Assembly (NCBI GenBank): GCA_964030475.1
Contig: CAXIPT010000002.1
Coordinates: forward strand, 3,138,925-3,202,924
DNA: 64,000 nt
Reading direction: 5' to 3'
Source of the DNA: Tethya wilhelma
Lineage: Eukaryota > Porifera > Demospongiae > Tethyida > Tethyidae
The notes below the pieces were generated by a model. That model saw only the letters and a list, made by a program, of their open reading frames with translations, did not search any database and was not told the DNA's origin. Positions within the stretch are counted from its first letter, which is position 1; each line of letters begins with the position of its first letter. The translations under genes and the position numbers were made by a program. Below are positions 11,098 to 23,161 of this stretch, piece after piece.

Positions 11098-12868
11098 GTA
11101 AGTTAAGTTAATAGTTCAGTAAATTTTATATAATTTTCACGTTTTAGTAAGTGAGCTTGCAGTCAGCTACATAGCTACATAGTTCTAGTGAATGGTCTGG
11201 CTCTGGTAGCTTTATGGATGTCATGCTGAAATTTATGTTAGTCTTGAATAAATTATATATCAGTCTATAGCGACCGTTGAAATTACATGTATTAAATTTT
11301 GTTAGTCTTGAACTATCCTCACCTGAAACACACCACTGCCTGGCACGGATCAGAGGCTCAGTAAATAACATGACATCATAAACATGACTATACCTCTAGT
11401 CTCGTGTGCCTATAGTGGGAAATAAATGTCTGGTCACAGCTATTTCAAAACTCGTTGTTGTCATCTGTGTAGTGAGCTTGAAATCATGCATATATAGCTT
11501 CGAAGCTTGCCATCCTAGAGGAGGGGGGGGGGGGCTGTGAGCATACCCCCAGAAAATTTTTTGAATTTAGGTAGTCTGAGGTAAATTCTGGTGCAATTTT
11601 AAGACAAATACACTGCTGGTAACTTGAGAAGACTTTCAAGCATTTTAACCTGCTCGTCATGCCACCCACATAGCCATCACATGCATATCACATGAGGTTC
11701 CTGTGACTAATAGGCAAGGGAGATGGGCATGTGTGGGTGCAGGTGCTATATATAGGCATATAGCTTGTCATGCACAGCCACTGTCACATGCATTTGTTCT
11801 TGCTGGCTATAGCTGTGATCGAGAACAAGACTTCAAGTAGATTTAGTATGATAACAATTAACTATAACAAAGTTCTAGACTGTCAGTACTTACCTGACTT
11901 GTTGGATCTGTTCCGCCACCCCTAGCTGGTGTGTGTGTGTGTGTGTGTGTACATGTGCATTTCGTGTGTGTCAGTGTGTGTGTGTGCATGTGTGTGCATA
12001 CGCAAGCGCTATTCGAGTCACATGTTCAAATTTTCACGATTCTTTTTTCATAGTCAGATCGCCACCGCGAAAATTGCAAAACTTTGAACCCTGCGAAAAT
12101 TTCCCACTATACGGCATAGTCCATTAGATACAAAAAAAATTATTCATTCATGAAGCCCTGATTGTAACAACATACCGTGGTTTTGTAGATAATGGTATCC
12201 TGTTTACTTTGTCAGTTTTACTCATTGTTTGTGTGAATACTACAGACTTGAATTTAATGCTCTACATGCATGCACCCGATAGAAATTTCTATGGCACACT
12301 TCATCTGTTTTGTTGGTGTTAGAATTGTCAAAACTGTTCAGTTATTGGCATTCATGCATGATCTCTCCTTTGACCTTACACGAAAGGTCTGAGGAGAGAA
12401 CCTGGGTACGAGACTAGTGTAGACCTACGTATATTCTCACAATGTCTGATCTATTATATTAACACAGAAGTTGCATGGAGTTTGATGCAAAAACATATTC
12501 ATTCATGCAGCCCTGATTGTAACGGTTTTGTATACCCATAATTGTACCCGTGCATTTATGGCTTCCTGTTGACTTTGTCAGTTTACTCATTGTTTGTGAG
12601 TGTATTATGAGTGTGAATTTAATGCACAATGGAAATTTCTTGTACACATCTGTTGGTGTTAGTATAAAGAATTGTCCATACTATTCAGTTATTGGCACGA
12701 ATTGACATGGCATTGTTGCATTAATTTTGACAAAATGTGGGTGTTATTGTTTCCATTTGTCCACTTGTTCCTCTCATCATCATCATCACATGATAGTCAC
12801 ATGACAGTGACAGACAGTATCATACATGTTCCATTACAATGTCCTCTGCCCCGCCCCCTCCCCCACTN
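11098..12868. other. Copied intron 1 sequence, no coding signal
   Basis: Corresponds to the first intron of the death-fold gene at 59150-61546. It has a G run at 11521-11534 and a GT-rich patch at 11930-11990. It ends at the N at 12868. Confidence 0.6.
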
Positions 12869-13249
12869 CGTACAACTCAAGAAGCCAAAAGCACAACTTT
12901 TTGCTAATTATGTTCACGTTCTAAGCAGAATATCTCAGAAATTATGCAGGGGTTGAGCGGGGTTGGGCCGCTGTCTAACCTTTACTGTCCAAGGTCTATC
13001 CACAGCAGCAGCTCTTTTGATGTGCAGAGCTGCAGAAAGTCATGAACACGATGAACAGTACGTCAAAAATAGGTTTGCAACATTTTTTTTTAATTTGCAA
13101 GTACAATTATCATTAAGGATGAGCATATAATATTATCTTCTCACGCAGCTCTATCACTTCTATTTCTCTGATTTGCATGTTTACAAACGCAACCCGAGAA
13201 CGAACATTCCATAGATCGCACGTGATGCGTGTCCAACCTCCTCTGACTG
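12869..13249. other. Unassigned spacer
   Basis: Sequence after the N has no match to the death-fold gene. I see no ORF of interest or repeat structure up to the Mutator-like element. Confidence 0.4.
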
Positions 13250-13589
13250 GGGTCATTGTAAAAGCTGGACTCTGGACTCTGGACTGGACCGTGGACTGGA
13301 CTCTGGACTCTAGTTTGGACTGGAATTTGGACTCAATGCATGTACACGTGTCTTAGTTTTGAGCTTACAACAAACAAACAAACAAACAAACAATCAAACA
13401 AAACAAACTGTGATGATGAATTTAGTACAAAGTATGAGTTCTTGTCAACCAGAAAAGTGTATAAGGTAACATTGGTATTGTATGAAGTGTTTCTCAGAAA
13501 GTGATTCCAAAAACTAGCCTTAGATACTCTTCAGGCATGTGTGAATGATGCTCAGCTGTGGGGCAATGTCAACTGGTACTTTTAATGTG

Positions 13590-14333
13590 AGCCTGCGGAG
13601 GCACGAAACTTGGTTCAACTGCCTTGACACACAGTAGTGACAGATGAGTAGTGACATGTTTGCTCTTGCATTGGGGTGATGAGTGTTCCAGATTTGTCAC
13701 GAAACGACCTTCTTTCACACCTCGCTACAACTAGATCATATGGAGGGGAGGGAATTGAACCATTTCCCGATCTAAGAGACCTTCGGCACCCCTGGCACAT
13801 TCTGATGTTCCCCTTAATGAACTTCATGTAAAAGGGGTTGGTGTTAGGTTGAGATGCAATAGTAGGGGCTGTGATAGTACCTGAGCCACTCACATATTGT
13901 CCAGACTGAGAGAGAGAAGATGGCCACATTCTGTTGAGGGTTGGTCACCCAGAGAGTGGTTGGAGCGATTGTGTGAGGAGAGAAGGTGGCCACATTCTGT
14001 TGAGGGTTGAGAGTGGTTGGAGCGACTGTGTGAGGAGAGAAGGTGGTCACACTCTGTTGAGGGCTGGTCATTGAGAGAGCTGTTGGAGCGACTGTTACGA
14101 AAACTGTCACAGGAGTGTGTTGAGCAACCACTGAAGAGTGAACTGACTGAGTGCATGGGTACATTTAGATGCTGGTTGCAGAGTACTTGACTCCAAAGCT
14201 GGCCTGGTAGTGCAAAACTCGGGTGTCTTCGTCCGTTAGTGGTCCAAATTCCAGTCCAAATGAAAGCACCAAGGTGCATAAGCCTCAGCGCATGTACCAA
14301 AATGCAAAACTTAGTTAATAGGCATGCCACCAT
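13590..14333 (-). pseudogene. Remnant coding region inside the Mutator-like element
   Basis: On the - strand an open stretch rich in Ser, Thr, Pro and His carries three repeats of a roughly 60-bp unit (13910-14080, peptide core PQQNVATFSPHTIAPTTL). It meets an acceptor-like TCTCTCTCAG near 13905. A segment containing NPFYMKFIKGNIRMCQGC follows, then SLR and paired basic residues. The CxxC and hydrophobic pattern look like a small zinc-binding region, and I associate similar segments with transposon proteins of marine invertebrates, from memory only. Frames are not continuous and no catalytic domain is seen. Function unknown. Confidence 0.45.
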
Positions 14334-14573
14334 GATCTGGCAGTAATGAGGCTATAAGCAACCATCAAGTCTAAAGCCGTGGCAATAGTGAATGCTCAGA
14401 CGGTGCTGAGTCAGGAATGCAGTGATGTTCTGACACTGATACAAAACACACAACCAAATTGATATCTCACTGAATTAGCTTAGTTACTTTAATACCTATT
14501 CAAGCAAATATAATTTATGAGATACTCGGTATATATAAAGCTCACTGTCACTGAGCAGACTGAGCTATCTGTA

Positions 14574-14744
14574 TGGCAAGCCAAACATAACAAAACCCCC
14601 TTCAAAAATTACGACGTCCCCGGAATAAGCCGTCCTCATGCAGTACGACCTTTTAACGTGACCTAGAGCGCGTTGTACAGCAATATTAATAAAGTCGTTT
14701 TCAGAACGACCTTCTTGCACCTATTATTGGTGTGTATATTTGAG

Positions 14745-14779
<35 letters not shown>

Positions 14780-15804
14780 GAGAGCGCGTCCTCCAGCAAT
14801 AAAGCCATTCTCAGAACGACCTCCTAACAGAGAGCACGTCCTATACAACAGCAAAGCCGTTCTCAGAACGACCTCCTAACAGAGCGCGTCCTACAACAGC
14901 AAAGCCGTTCTCAGAACGACCTATACTATATACTGTACCAAGATGCACATAACTGATTATTATATGCACCGAGCATGCACACCCCACATGCAGGCACGAG
15001 TGGAAAATATGAAGTACACACCCAAGATTAATATTGGCACAGAAAAGAACGTAAGATAATATTATAGAATCATTATAAGCCTGAACAAGCTTGTATATAT
15101 ATAATGTTTATAATTATAATTAGTTAAACATTCTCATTAGAATGACTAAACTGAACTCAGGACCATGTTTCTATTTTTTATGTTCTTTTCTGTGCCAATC
15201 TTGTCACAGTGGCGTGTACTTAATTCACATTATAATATTCATAAATTTGATCTATAGGCTGCCTGGTTACATCTATAATGATAATAATAATAATAACAAC
15301 AATAATAATAATAACAACAACAGCAACAACAACAACAACAACAACACTATTATAATGATCTGATCAGAATTTACTAGGAATGTTTGCTGGGAAGGATAGT
15401 ATCTCTATGATGCAATCATTCAAAGTGCATGCTCGCTCGAAAACCATAATTATGCCTGCACTATATTATGTATCTACTGTATCTATGCCTGCACGTACCT
15501 ATATCTACCAACCTTTGACCTTTGCGGTATTTGGCCAGGAACCTTCTGAACGGCGGCTTTATTTTCTAGGACGTGTTCTGTTTGGAGGTCGTTCTGAGAA
15601 CGACTTTATTACTGTAGAACGGGCTCTCAGTTAGGAGGTCGTTCTGAGAACGGCTTTATTGCTGTAGAACGGGCTCTCAGTTAGAAGGTCGTTCTGAGAA
15701 AGGTTTTATTGCTGTAGGACGCGCTCTCTGTCAGGAGGTCGTTCTGAGAACGGCTTCCGGGGACGTCGTATTTTCGTAGGGGGTTTTGTTATGTTTGGCT
15801 TGCC
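14574..15804. mobile_element. Fold-back element with internally repetitive arms
   Basis: Ends are TGGCAAGCCAAACATAACAA at 14574 and its reverse complement ending at 15804, with TA on both outer sides. Each arm holds tandem 50-60-bp units around the palindrome-like core GTTCTGAGAACG (left 14695-14920, right 15575-15760), in opposite orientation. The centre has TAA/AAC trinucleotide runs (14747-14777 and 15277-15350) and no coding capacity. It sits inside the Mutator-like element, so it is younger than that element or was carried by it. Confidence 0.8.
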
Positions 15805-16062
15805 ATATATCTGGCTATGACTGAGCGAGCCAAGCACACAGGCAGTCACTGTATTTCTAAATAACGCACGCTCCACGTGATAGGTGTGGTCTCGAAGCTA
15901 AGAAGCTAAAAAGCGCTCAGAGAAGCACAAAAGCCTCAGATCTCAGAAAGTACAGCATTTTCCAAGATGCTAGACAAAAAATTTCAAGATAACTTCGATT
16001 CATGAACGTAAGTACCTTCCGTTTGGACCATAGAGCTGCCGTTCTTCAGATTATCTAGTAAC

Positions 16063-16063
16063 A

Positions 16064-16103
<40 letters not shown>
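16063..16103. repeat. (CA)n microsatellite
   Basis: About 20 CA units inside the right part of the Mutator-like element. Confidence 0.95.
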
Positions 16104-16106
<3 letters not shown>

Positions 16107-16210
16107 CGACTACCGTAACCCTCTGCACGTGCTATGCACGCGCTGAGGCTTAACTAGAGTCCAGAGCCCAGAGTCCAGCTTTTACAACGACCCCTCTGAC
16201 TGAACGAACA

Positions 16211-16351
16211 CAGGAGGTACGACACGCGAGTAGTGTCAATTAGCGCATTCCAATCACGTGACCACTATAGTTTGTTATTGGATTTGGTCACGTGCACCTA
16301 CCGTGCTGAGTCATTGAATTGACACTCGCGTGTCGTATGGTCGTACCTTCT
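16211..16351. mobile_element. Short palindromic MITE-like element
   Basis: Arms GGAGGTACGACACGCGAGT (16212 on) and the near reverse complement ACTCGCGTGTCGTATGG with CGTACC (to 16349) enclose about 80 bp. It is about 140 bp in total and non-coding. Confidence 0.65.
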
Positions 16352-16767
16352 CTGAACTGAACAGTCTTGACACTGCTTGACAATCAGTCTAACACCAACA
16401 AAACGATACCACTGATAGAAATTTCTATCAGGTGACTGTACATAGTAACTTGAATTCATCCGAACTACGAACCTTTTACACTCGTTTTCTGTCTAAATAT
16501 CAAGAAACAAGTAGGCAGCTTTTAATACTTTGATATTATAAATTACTGCCAGTACTGAAATGTAGCCATCTTGATGTTGGTAAAAGTCGTCACATTAAAT
16601 AGCAAACATGACCACGCGCTTTGCGCAATTGCATGCATAATGCGCATGCGCATCCAATGTAAGCAAGCACTTCTATTTTTTGTAGAGACTGATCAGTCTC
16701 TTGCAACATCAAATTGAGTCACCTTAGTGTTGAAAGAAGTGCATGAACAATTAAATTTTATATTAAA

Positions 16768-17047
16768 AATAACAGTGTAGGAAATGGCAGTGCCATAAAA
16801 AGTAATGAAACAAGCCAAGACTCGGAATTTCGGCACCTGACTACTTCATTTTTTTTGTACTAAAGACTTACCATGTCACATAGGTTACCTGCATGATTGC
16901 TGATATACTTCTTTTATAATTTACAATCAGGAGTCAAACGATCCTTTATACTGAAAATGAAGTAGTCATGTGCCAAATTAAATTCAGAGTCTTGGCTTGT
17001 TTCATTACTTTTTATGGCACTGCCCATGCATTCTTATACACTGTTAT
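16768..17047. mobile_element. MITE-like inverted-repeat element, 280 bp
   Basis: Outer ends ATAACAGTGTA and TACACTGTTAT. The inner arms share GGCAGTGCCATAAAAAGT and continue for about 60 bp (left 16790-16860, right 16945-17030). Non-coding, with strong hairpin potential. Confidence 0.8.
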
Positions 17048-17054
17048 TACTGCT

Positions 17055-17980
17055 TTTACAGCTAGCCAGCACAAATGAATGCATGTGACAGTACATGACA
17101 AGCTATATGCCTATATATAGCGTCTGCATCCACACATGCCCATCTCCCTTGCCTATTACTAGTCACAGGAACCTCATGCAATATGCACGTGATCGCTATT
17201 TTGGGTGCATGGTGAGCAGGCTAATTGAATTTAGTTGTTCTGAGATTGATTCTGGTGCAATTTTAAGACAAATACACTGCTGATAACTTTAGAACACTTT
17301 CGAGCATTTCACAAAATTTTCTGCAGAAGTATGCCCCCAGCCCCCCCCCCTTGGATGGCACGTAATTCCAAGGAATGTACAATAGTGCAGGGAGAAGATG
17401 TGATATCAAAACTATACAGATGACATCAGACAACAACCTATAACCTATAGCTTTGACCAGATATTCATTTCCCACTATAGGCACATGAGACTAGAGGTAT
17501 AGTCATGTTTATGATGTCATGTTACTTTACTGAGCCTCTGGTCAGTGTTAGGAGAAGGCTAACAAATAATTTCAACGGTCACTATTATTCAAGACTAACA
17601 TTAATTTCAGTATGACATCCATACCAGGGCCACACCACCCACTAGAAATATGTAGCTATATAGCTGACTGCAAGCTCACTTATAAAACGTGATAATTTTA
17701 TACTTTAGAAATTACTGAACTAAAAAGATTATAGGAGCTTAACTTACGCTTTGGTTTTGTTTCTCTCTCGTCTTTTTTGCGAATGCTAGCCATTGAAGTG
17801 GTGAAAAGGCTAGTTCAGCGCAGATGCTCTTGGCTTCACAGTGGTGGTGTAGGCTAGTATACAGCTGCTGACTTTACAAAGGATTTTCTTGTTTGTCAAA
17901 CTACCAGACCCGCCTACATGTACGTGCAGGCTACACTGTACACAAATATCACGTGATCATTTGTAGATATTGCGCGCATG
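17055..17980 (-). repeat. Third copy of the death-fold promoter/first-exon segment
   Basis: Same orientation as the intact gene on the - strand. It contains a 46-nt exon copy (17748-17793) encoding MASIRKKDERETKPK, with an intact GTAAG donor and ATG. The copy is cut at the N at 17981 inside the NRF1-like GCGCGCATG motif. On the other side it ends near 17055, next to the MITE. No further death-fold exons follow. Confidence 0.75.
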
Positions 17981-18122
17981 NTTGAGTGACTATAGACTTA
18001 TAAAATTTTCTAAGATCAAAAACTACACTTTTGACAAAATAGTTTATATTACCTACACATTTGTGAAAATGTAGTTTTTTTAAAACAGAACATTCTCTAG
18101 ATGTAAAATAAATTGTGACCTG

Positions 18123-19612
18123 TCAAGCGAAAACCTGACGTTTGGGAAATTATTGTTTTTCGAGTAAAATGCGGTTTTAGTTTAACCCTTTACAGCCGGA
18201 TGACGAGTATACTCGTCATTTATTGCATGCACGCGAAATACGGATGACGAGTGTATTCGTCATTGCAGCTTTAGTGCGCGCCTCCGGGCAACGTGCAATA
18301 GCAGTGAACTTTAAACTCGATGTACATTTAGGTAAAGTACTGCTCTAGTAAAATACCAAGTTTGAGTTGGAACCCATAAGTAGGTGTGGCGTTAGGAGAT
18401 CATGAACCACGAGAGGTCACGATTGCGACGATAAGTTTTCTTGGCTCGTTTTCTCTGTAGTGTCTAGGATTAGAAGCTTAGCACTACTTGTGGTAGTAGA
18501 GGGATAGTTAGTCTATAGTTTGGAAGCTGCTAAAAGCCAAGGAAAAAGAAAGCCAAAGACGCTCGGAAATCTATGAACTTCGAACCCTCAAACTTTTGCA
18601 CAAAATTTTCCAAGATCAGCTGGGACCACACTGTTATAAGCTGTCATACAGGTAATAGAAAGGTAGTGTAACACAATGGATTCTTATTTGAAACAAATAT
18701 AATGCTAGAGCTATAAAATAAGTGACAATCATACAGTACTAAAATTTAATTTTTAATTCAGTATTTGAACACGTGATCGCGTCCTGTAATTAGGGGCTGT
18801 AAAGGGTTAATTCGCGTTTTTGCACAAAAAATTTTTTACTGCACGATTGGGTTGTGCTACATTTCAGCATGCTCCACGCAAAATTTGAGGGGTGGAGCTG
18901 CTTTAGTTGCAGAGATATAGACGGCAATACCAGACTAGTTCTTTTCTATTTAGTTGCTAACACAGAGAACAGTTGCTATGCTGTGCAACAGAATGTAGCG
19001 AATATTAATGAAATTAAATTATTGTTCAGTGCCCTATAGGCTTTTGTTCACAGAATTTTGGAACAGCACATGCACAGAGAGATCAGCTAAAGCTTCTGAT
19101 AGGCTTGCCTAATTTAAGCACCCACAAAAAGCAGGCTCGTGGGTGTTGCCTCATCCTGTGCGCGATCGCATACAGGTTATTTTTAGGCTTATCTTGGTTC
19201 CTAGAACTTACTCTACCTAGAATCTAGCACTTTTCTAGAAAGCGCTTACCTCCACGAATCCAGTAGCTTTCTCCTGGGTCTTCTTTCCTAGCTACTTGCT
19301 TCTCACTAAATAATTAAACTGGCCACGTGGCTGTTTGTGGTAATATTCAGCATGTACTGTACACGATCTAATTATGATTAGGAGAATATACGGACTGCCC
19401 ATAGTTTACCTAGCAACAACTTTACAACCGATTTTCTAGGAAGCCACGAGTGGAGGCAGGGCTGCTTGCAACAGCTATATTGGGAAAACTACTAAAGCTA
19501 TGTGCATCAAATTTTAATATGCGCTTTCTTAGAAGGCCTAGACATACGTGGAATAGCTAACTCAAAATTCGCCAAAATTCCCAAATGTCAGGTTTTCGCT
19601 TGGAGCCTCACA
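18123..19612. mobile_element. TIR element E1 in satellite
   Basis: Ends CAAGCGAAAACCTGACGTTT (left) and the reverse complement of CCAAGCGAAAACCTGACAT (right, to about 19612). It lies between satellite pieces and carries the TTAA element at 18182-18810. Internal segments such as GGGGTGGAGCTGCTT and CTATGCTGTGCAACAGA are shared with E2 at 19803-21768, so the two are diverged copies of one non-autonomous family. Confidence 0.75.
18182..18810. mobile_element. piggyBac-like non-autonomous element with TTAA duplication
   Basis: TTAA (18182-18185), then CCCTTTACAGCC; the right end is GGCTGTAAAGGG, then TTAA (18807-18810). The related copy E2 has an unoccupied site at the same place (TTTTAGTTTATTTAGCG near 19855). 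This shows a clean insertion into E1. About 620 bp, non-coding. TTAA targeting is typical of piggyBac-type transposases. Confidence 0.85.
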
Positions 19613-20181
19613 TTTTTTAATCACAGAAAATGTTTTAAGTCGATAGTTAGTCAAAAAGACTAAGTTCTTTATCTGTACTGTGAGAAAACTTTATCACAAA
19701 CAATGTTTTTCACCTCAATATAACGTTCCAAGTGTTGAAAAAAGTATAGTAACTATTTTTCAAGGAAAAATAATCGTTTTTTGTCAAAATTGTATTTGTG
19801 AGGCTCCAAGGAAACCGGACGACTGGGGAAATTATTGTTTTTCGAGTAAAATACGGTTTTAGTTTATTTAGCGTTTTTGCGCGATTTTTTTTTGCTGCAC
19901 ACACACATTGTGCTACATCTCAGCATGCTCCATGCAAAATTTGAGGGGTGGAGCTGCTTCTGTTGCAGAGATATAGACCATATTATAAGCCCTGTTCATT
20001 TTTATTTAGTTGCTAACACGGAGAACTGTTGCTATGCTGTGCAACAGACCGTAGTGAATATTAATGAGTTAGGCAGCTGCCACCAAAATGAATTGTTTAT
20101 TCGATGTTCTTAGTTGTCTATATGCAGACTGATCTCAGAATTTTGCTATAGCACATGGGCAGAAAGGTAAGCTAAAGCTTT

Positions 20182-20448
20182 ACAAGTAAAAATAAACATT
20201 GGAAATGTAATGAGACACAGGAATGGCTAAATCGTAAAAAGAACGCAAAAAAGATGGAATGGCTGTTAAGAGTGTGTGCAGAATTCTTCCTGTATGGGCT
20301 ACATTTAACAATCTCCTTATTGAGTCTCCCATTTTGCCCACAAGAAGAATCCCTTACACACTCTAACAGCCATTCCATCTTGTTTGCGTTCTTTTTACGA
20401 TTTAGCCATTCCTGTGTCTCATTACATTTCCAATGTTTTTTTTACTTG
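20182..20448. mobile_element. Palindromic MITE inside E2
   Basis: Arms of about 90 bp (20182-20275 and 20355-20448) are near-perfect reverse complements containing ATTGGAAATGTAATGAGACA. The loop is about 80 bp. Non-coding. Confidence 0.85.
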
Positions 20449-20747
20449 TTTGTTCTCATTTTTCCATATTTCTAAAAAATTACATTTGAGTTGGTGTGTG
20501 TAGCTAGCTACTGAGCTAGTAGTCTGGCAAGCCAGACTCACTGAGCTGGTACTTGAAGTCACAACTTGTTGTGTAGCCTGCTTGATACTGAAGTGAAACA
20601 CACATCTCAGTCATTTGGAGGCAGGAGCTGTATCATAAGATTTACTTGTCTTCTATATGTTATGATAGTCAAAGTCCTGATTCATCTCTTAAGAAGAGCA
20701 ACCAGGTATCACAAAATAGTTCCATTAAACTTTACTGCATTTAATTC

Positions 20748-21255
20748 CAAATAACGCACACTTTTGTGTGTGGAAAGGGTCGTCAATTCGAATTTTCTAG
20801 AAGCTAATGAATTATGCATGAGTGTAGAAATTAATGGCGGCCATATGGAGGAGGCGCTTTTCGCCTTGTATCTAGCTACTCAATGAGAGGCGCTAAAAAC
20901 CGATGGCAAAAGCGACTGTACCGGAAGAAACCAAGTTCATCGGTTCAAGAATCAGCTTCTAAAAGTGAATAGTCTCTGAGAAAAGTTGAGCCAACATAGA
21001 AAAAGAAGAAGAAGAAGAAGAAGAAGAATAAGAAGATGGAGAAAATTGGAGGTTTGGCATATTTGTGTTTGTTACTTTAGCGATGTTTTTAGGCCATGTT
21101 TTTGGGCTCATTAGAAAGAGAAAGAGCTAAATAGTAGCTTTAGAAACCTTTTAGTGCTAAGCGCTCAGTTTTTGTAGAGTTATTCGCGTGAATATTTGTA
21201 TTGTGCTAATGGGCCATCCGTGCCATTCCTGTGTACCCAGTACTACCGTACTGGG
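20748..21255. repeat. Dispersed repeat, inverted copy at 26125-26575
   Basis: About 460 bp recur in reverse complement at 26125-26575. Landmarks are a GAA run (21003-21032), the segment GAGCGCTTAGCACTAAAAGG on the opposite strand, and a small hairpin CCCAGTACTACCGTACTGGG at 21237-21256. No intact ORF. It is probably another non-autonomous element, but its ends are not defined. Confidence 0.7.
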
Positions 21256-21864
21256 AATACGTGCTTGTCTAATTCAATCGCTTATATCGCTTATATACAG
21301 TAGCTTTCTACTCGTAAGTATTGCCTCTCCCTGTACGGCGATCGCATACAGGTTATTTTGAGGCTTATTTTAGTTCTTGGAACTTACTATATCTAGAATC
21401 TATCTCTCTGCTAGCAAGCGCTTACCTCCTTGAGTCCAGTAGCCTTCTCTTTTCTAGCTATACTTGCTTCTCACTAAATAATTTTAGTCCCCATGTGGCT
21501 GGCTGTGGTAATATTCAACATGTACTGTACATGATCTAATTAAGATACGGAGAGTATACGGACCGCCCATAGTTTACATAGCAACAGGTTTACAACTGTT
21601 TTACCAGGAAGCCACGAGTGGAGGCAGGGCTGCTTGCAAGAGCTATATCTGGAAAAGTACAACAGCTTTTCGCACCTAATTTTGATATGCGCTTTCTAGA
21701 AAGATATAGATACACATGAAATAGCTAACTCAAAATTCCCAGAAATTCCCAAACGTCTTGTTTTTGCACATTTTTAATCACAGAAAATATTCTAAGTCGA
21801 TAGTCAGTCAAAAAGACTAAGTTCTTTATCTGTACTGTGAGAAAACTTTGTTCATCACAAACAA

Positions 21865-23161
21865 CTCAGGTAGGTTAAGGAAAATTAACTGAAAAATTAT
21901 GCGAGAAGACCATAACTTTGTTACTATAGTTACTATATCAATAGAAACAAGAAATGTTCCAAAACATAATACTTTAAACTAACTGATTCCATAATGATAG
22001 TCACATGACTTTTCATTTCTGCTGAATTGGCAAACAAAAAGTGCACATGAATGTATACATTTTACCCTAACAAAGAAGTGATTTTCAGTCTTAATATTAC
22101 CATCACTAAATTAGGTTAAGATAATCTACATTTTCACACTTTCATATTTAGGGATTTTCGCTTTGTGTTTAAGTTATGGCATTTAAAAGTCTTAAAATGG
22201 GTGTGCATTAAATAGAAGTTGGTGCTTTGTGACTAATTACTTCTTAACAAAGCAAAAAATTTTCATTATGAAAATGTGGAGTTGTTACAATATTTGAGGT
22301 CCCAAATCATGCAGCTGTCGATTTCGTACAGTTTTAGACGTACTTTTAAAATTTGCTCAATCAGCAGAAATTAGAGGTCATGTGACTATGGCTATCACTC
22401 AAATTTTCTTAAAAACTTTCATATCGTGTTTTCATTTCTGTAAGATTAATAAATCACAAGTATTCACTTTTCATGAATACTAATTCTGGCCACTTTTTGT
22501 AACTTTTCCTTAACTCTTTAGGGCCTAAATTTATTATGTATATTTAATTAGATTTTATGAATATTTAATTAACCTTGGTTTTTGTACATTTTTGTTTTTG
22601 CTTTAGCCTTAGTCACTCTCTTTTGTAGCTAGTTGAGCTTAGCTCTGGTTGTACTAAGCCATGGCTATATCAAATTAGTTCTAAGTTAGCTTTTATAAAC
22701 TTAAAAGCTTGAAAAACGGAAGGGGTCAAAGTTCGCCAAACGACCTGCATACTTTAGGCTTTTTTTCCAGCTTGAAGAGCAGCACTGCAAAAGCGCTCGC
22801 ATGCAGGAATAGCCTAAGCCTCCCTGCACTTCTATAGCTAGCGTCAAGCTTCTCCTGCTAAGCACTAAGAAAGAAAAGTGAGTTTAAACCAAAGGTCACG
22901 ATTCTCGCCACGATTGCAAACTTTGAACTCTAAAGCTTATATCTCCCCTCCCACTAATCAGACCTGACTCTTACTTGGTATTTTAGTAGAGGACTTCATT
23001 ACCTAACTGCACAGCAAGTTTAAAGCAAATAGCTCAAACGCTATGGCTATAAAATAAAAAATGCAAAAAATCACAGATTACGCGATCACAGATTACGCGA
23101 TCGTAGAATACGCACGTGCGACTTTTGGCGCTGTCGGCCCTAAAGAGTTAACCTACCTGAG
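21865..23161. mobile_element. TIR element E3 in satellite, split by a nested TTAA element
   Basis: Left end CTCAGGTAGGTTAAGGAAAA (21865-21884). The right end is its perfect reverse complement once the nested element is taken out: TTTTCCTTAA at 22504-22513 and CCTACCTGAG at 23152-23161. The flanks are contiguous satellite. Length without the nested element is about 659 bp. Non-coding. A relative with a CTCAGGTCAGTTAAGG end lies at 38828. Confidence 0.9.
22510..23151. mobile_element. piggyBac-like TTAA element nested in the right TIR of E3
   Basis: TTAA duplications at 22510-22513 and 23148-23151; inner ends CTCTTTAGGGCC and GGCCCTAAAGAG. The interior shares segments (for example TACTAAAATACCAAGT, seen on the opposite strand) with the TTAA element at 18182-18810, in reverse orientation. 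About 634 bp, non-coding. Confidence 0.9.

Larger units (their letters stand above)
9395..12867 (+). repeat. Segmental duplication, mirrored at about 59150-63065
   Basis: About 3.5 kb covering the receptor pseudogene, promoter, orphan exon 1 and intron 1. It matches 59150-63065 in reverse complement. Shared landmarks include the NRF1-like site, the 46-nt exon, the GAAATTTCTAT motif near 12280 and 59720, and the CCCGCCCCCTCCCCC tract next to the N. Indels and base changes are common, so this is an old copy. Confidence 0.85.
13250..16193. mobile_element. Mutator-like DNA transposon with 9-bp target duplication
   Basis: Terminal inverted repeats begin GGGTCATTGTAAAAGCTGG at 13250 and end in the reverse complement (one mismatch) at 16193, extending through CTGGACT repeats for about 35 bp. 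The 9-mer CTCTGACTG flanks both sides directly (13241-13249 and 16194-16202). A 9-bp target duplication is typical of Mutator-like elements. The interior holds broken coding pieces on the - strand and a nested fold-back element. No complete transposase is visible, so it looks non-autonomous or decayed. Ends are well supported; the superfamily rests on duplication length. Confidence 0.8.
19803..21768. mobile_element. TIR element E2 in satellite, enlarged by insertions
   Basis: Begins GGCTCCAAGGAAACC and ends near TTCCCAAACGTCTTG. It shares several internal blocks with E1 in the same order. It is longer than E1 because a palindromic MITE (20182-20448) and a dispersed repeat (about 20748-21255) have been added. 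No coding signal. Confidence 0.7.

Noticed and set aside
13844..14164. Mucin-like Thr/Ser repeat gene
   Set aside because: The repeats lie inside a transposon with no start, signal peptide or continuous frame; kept only as a remnant.
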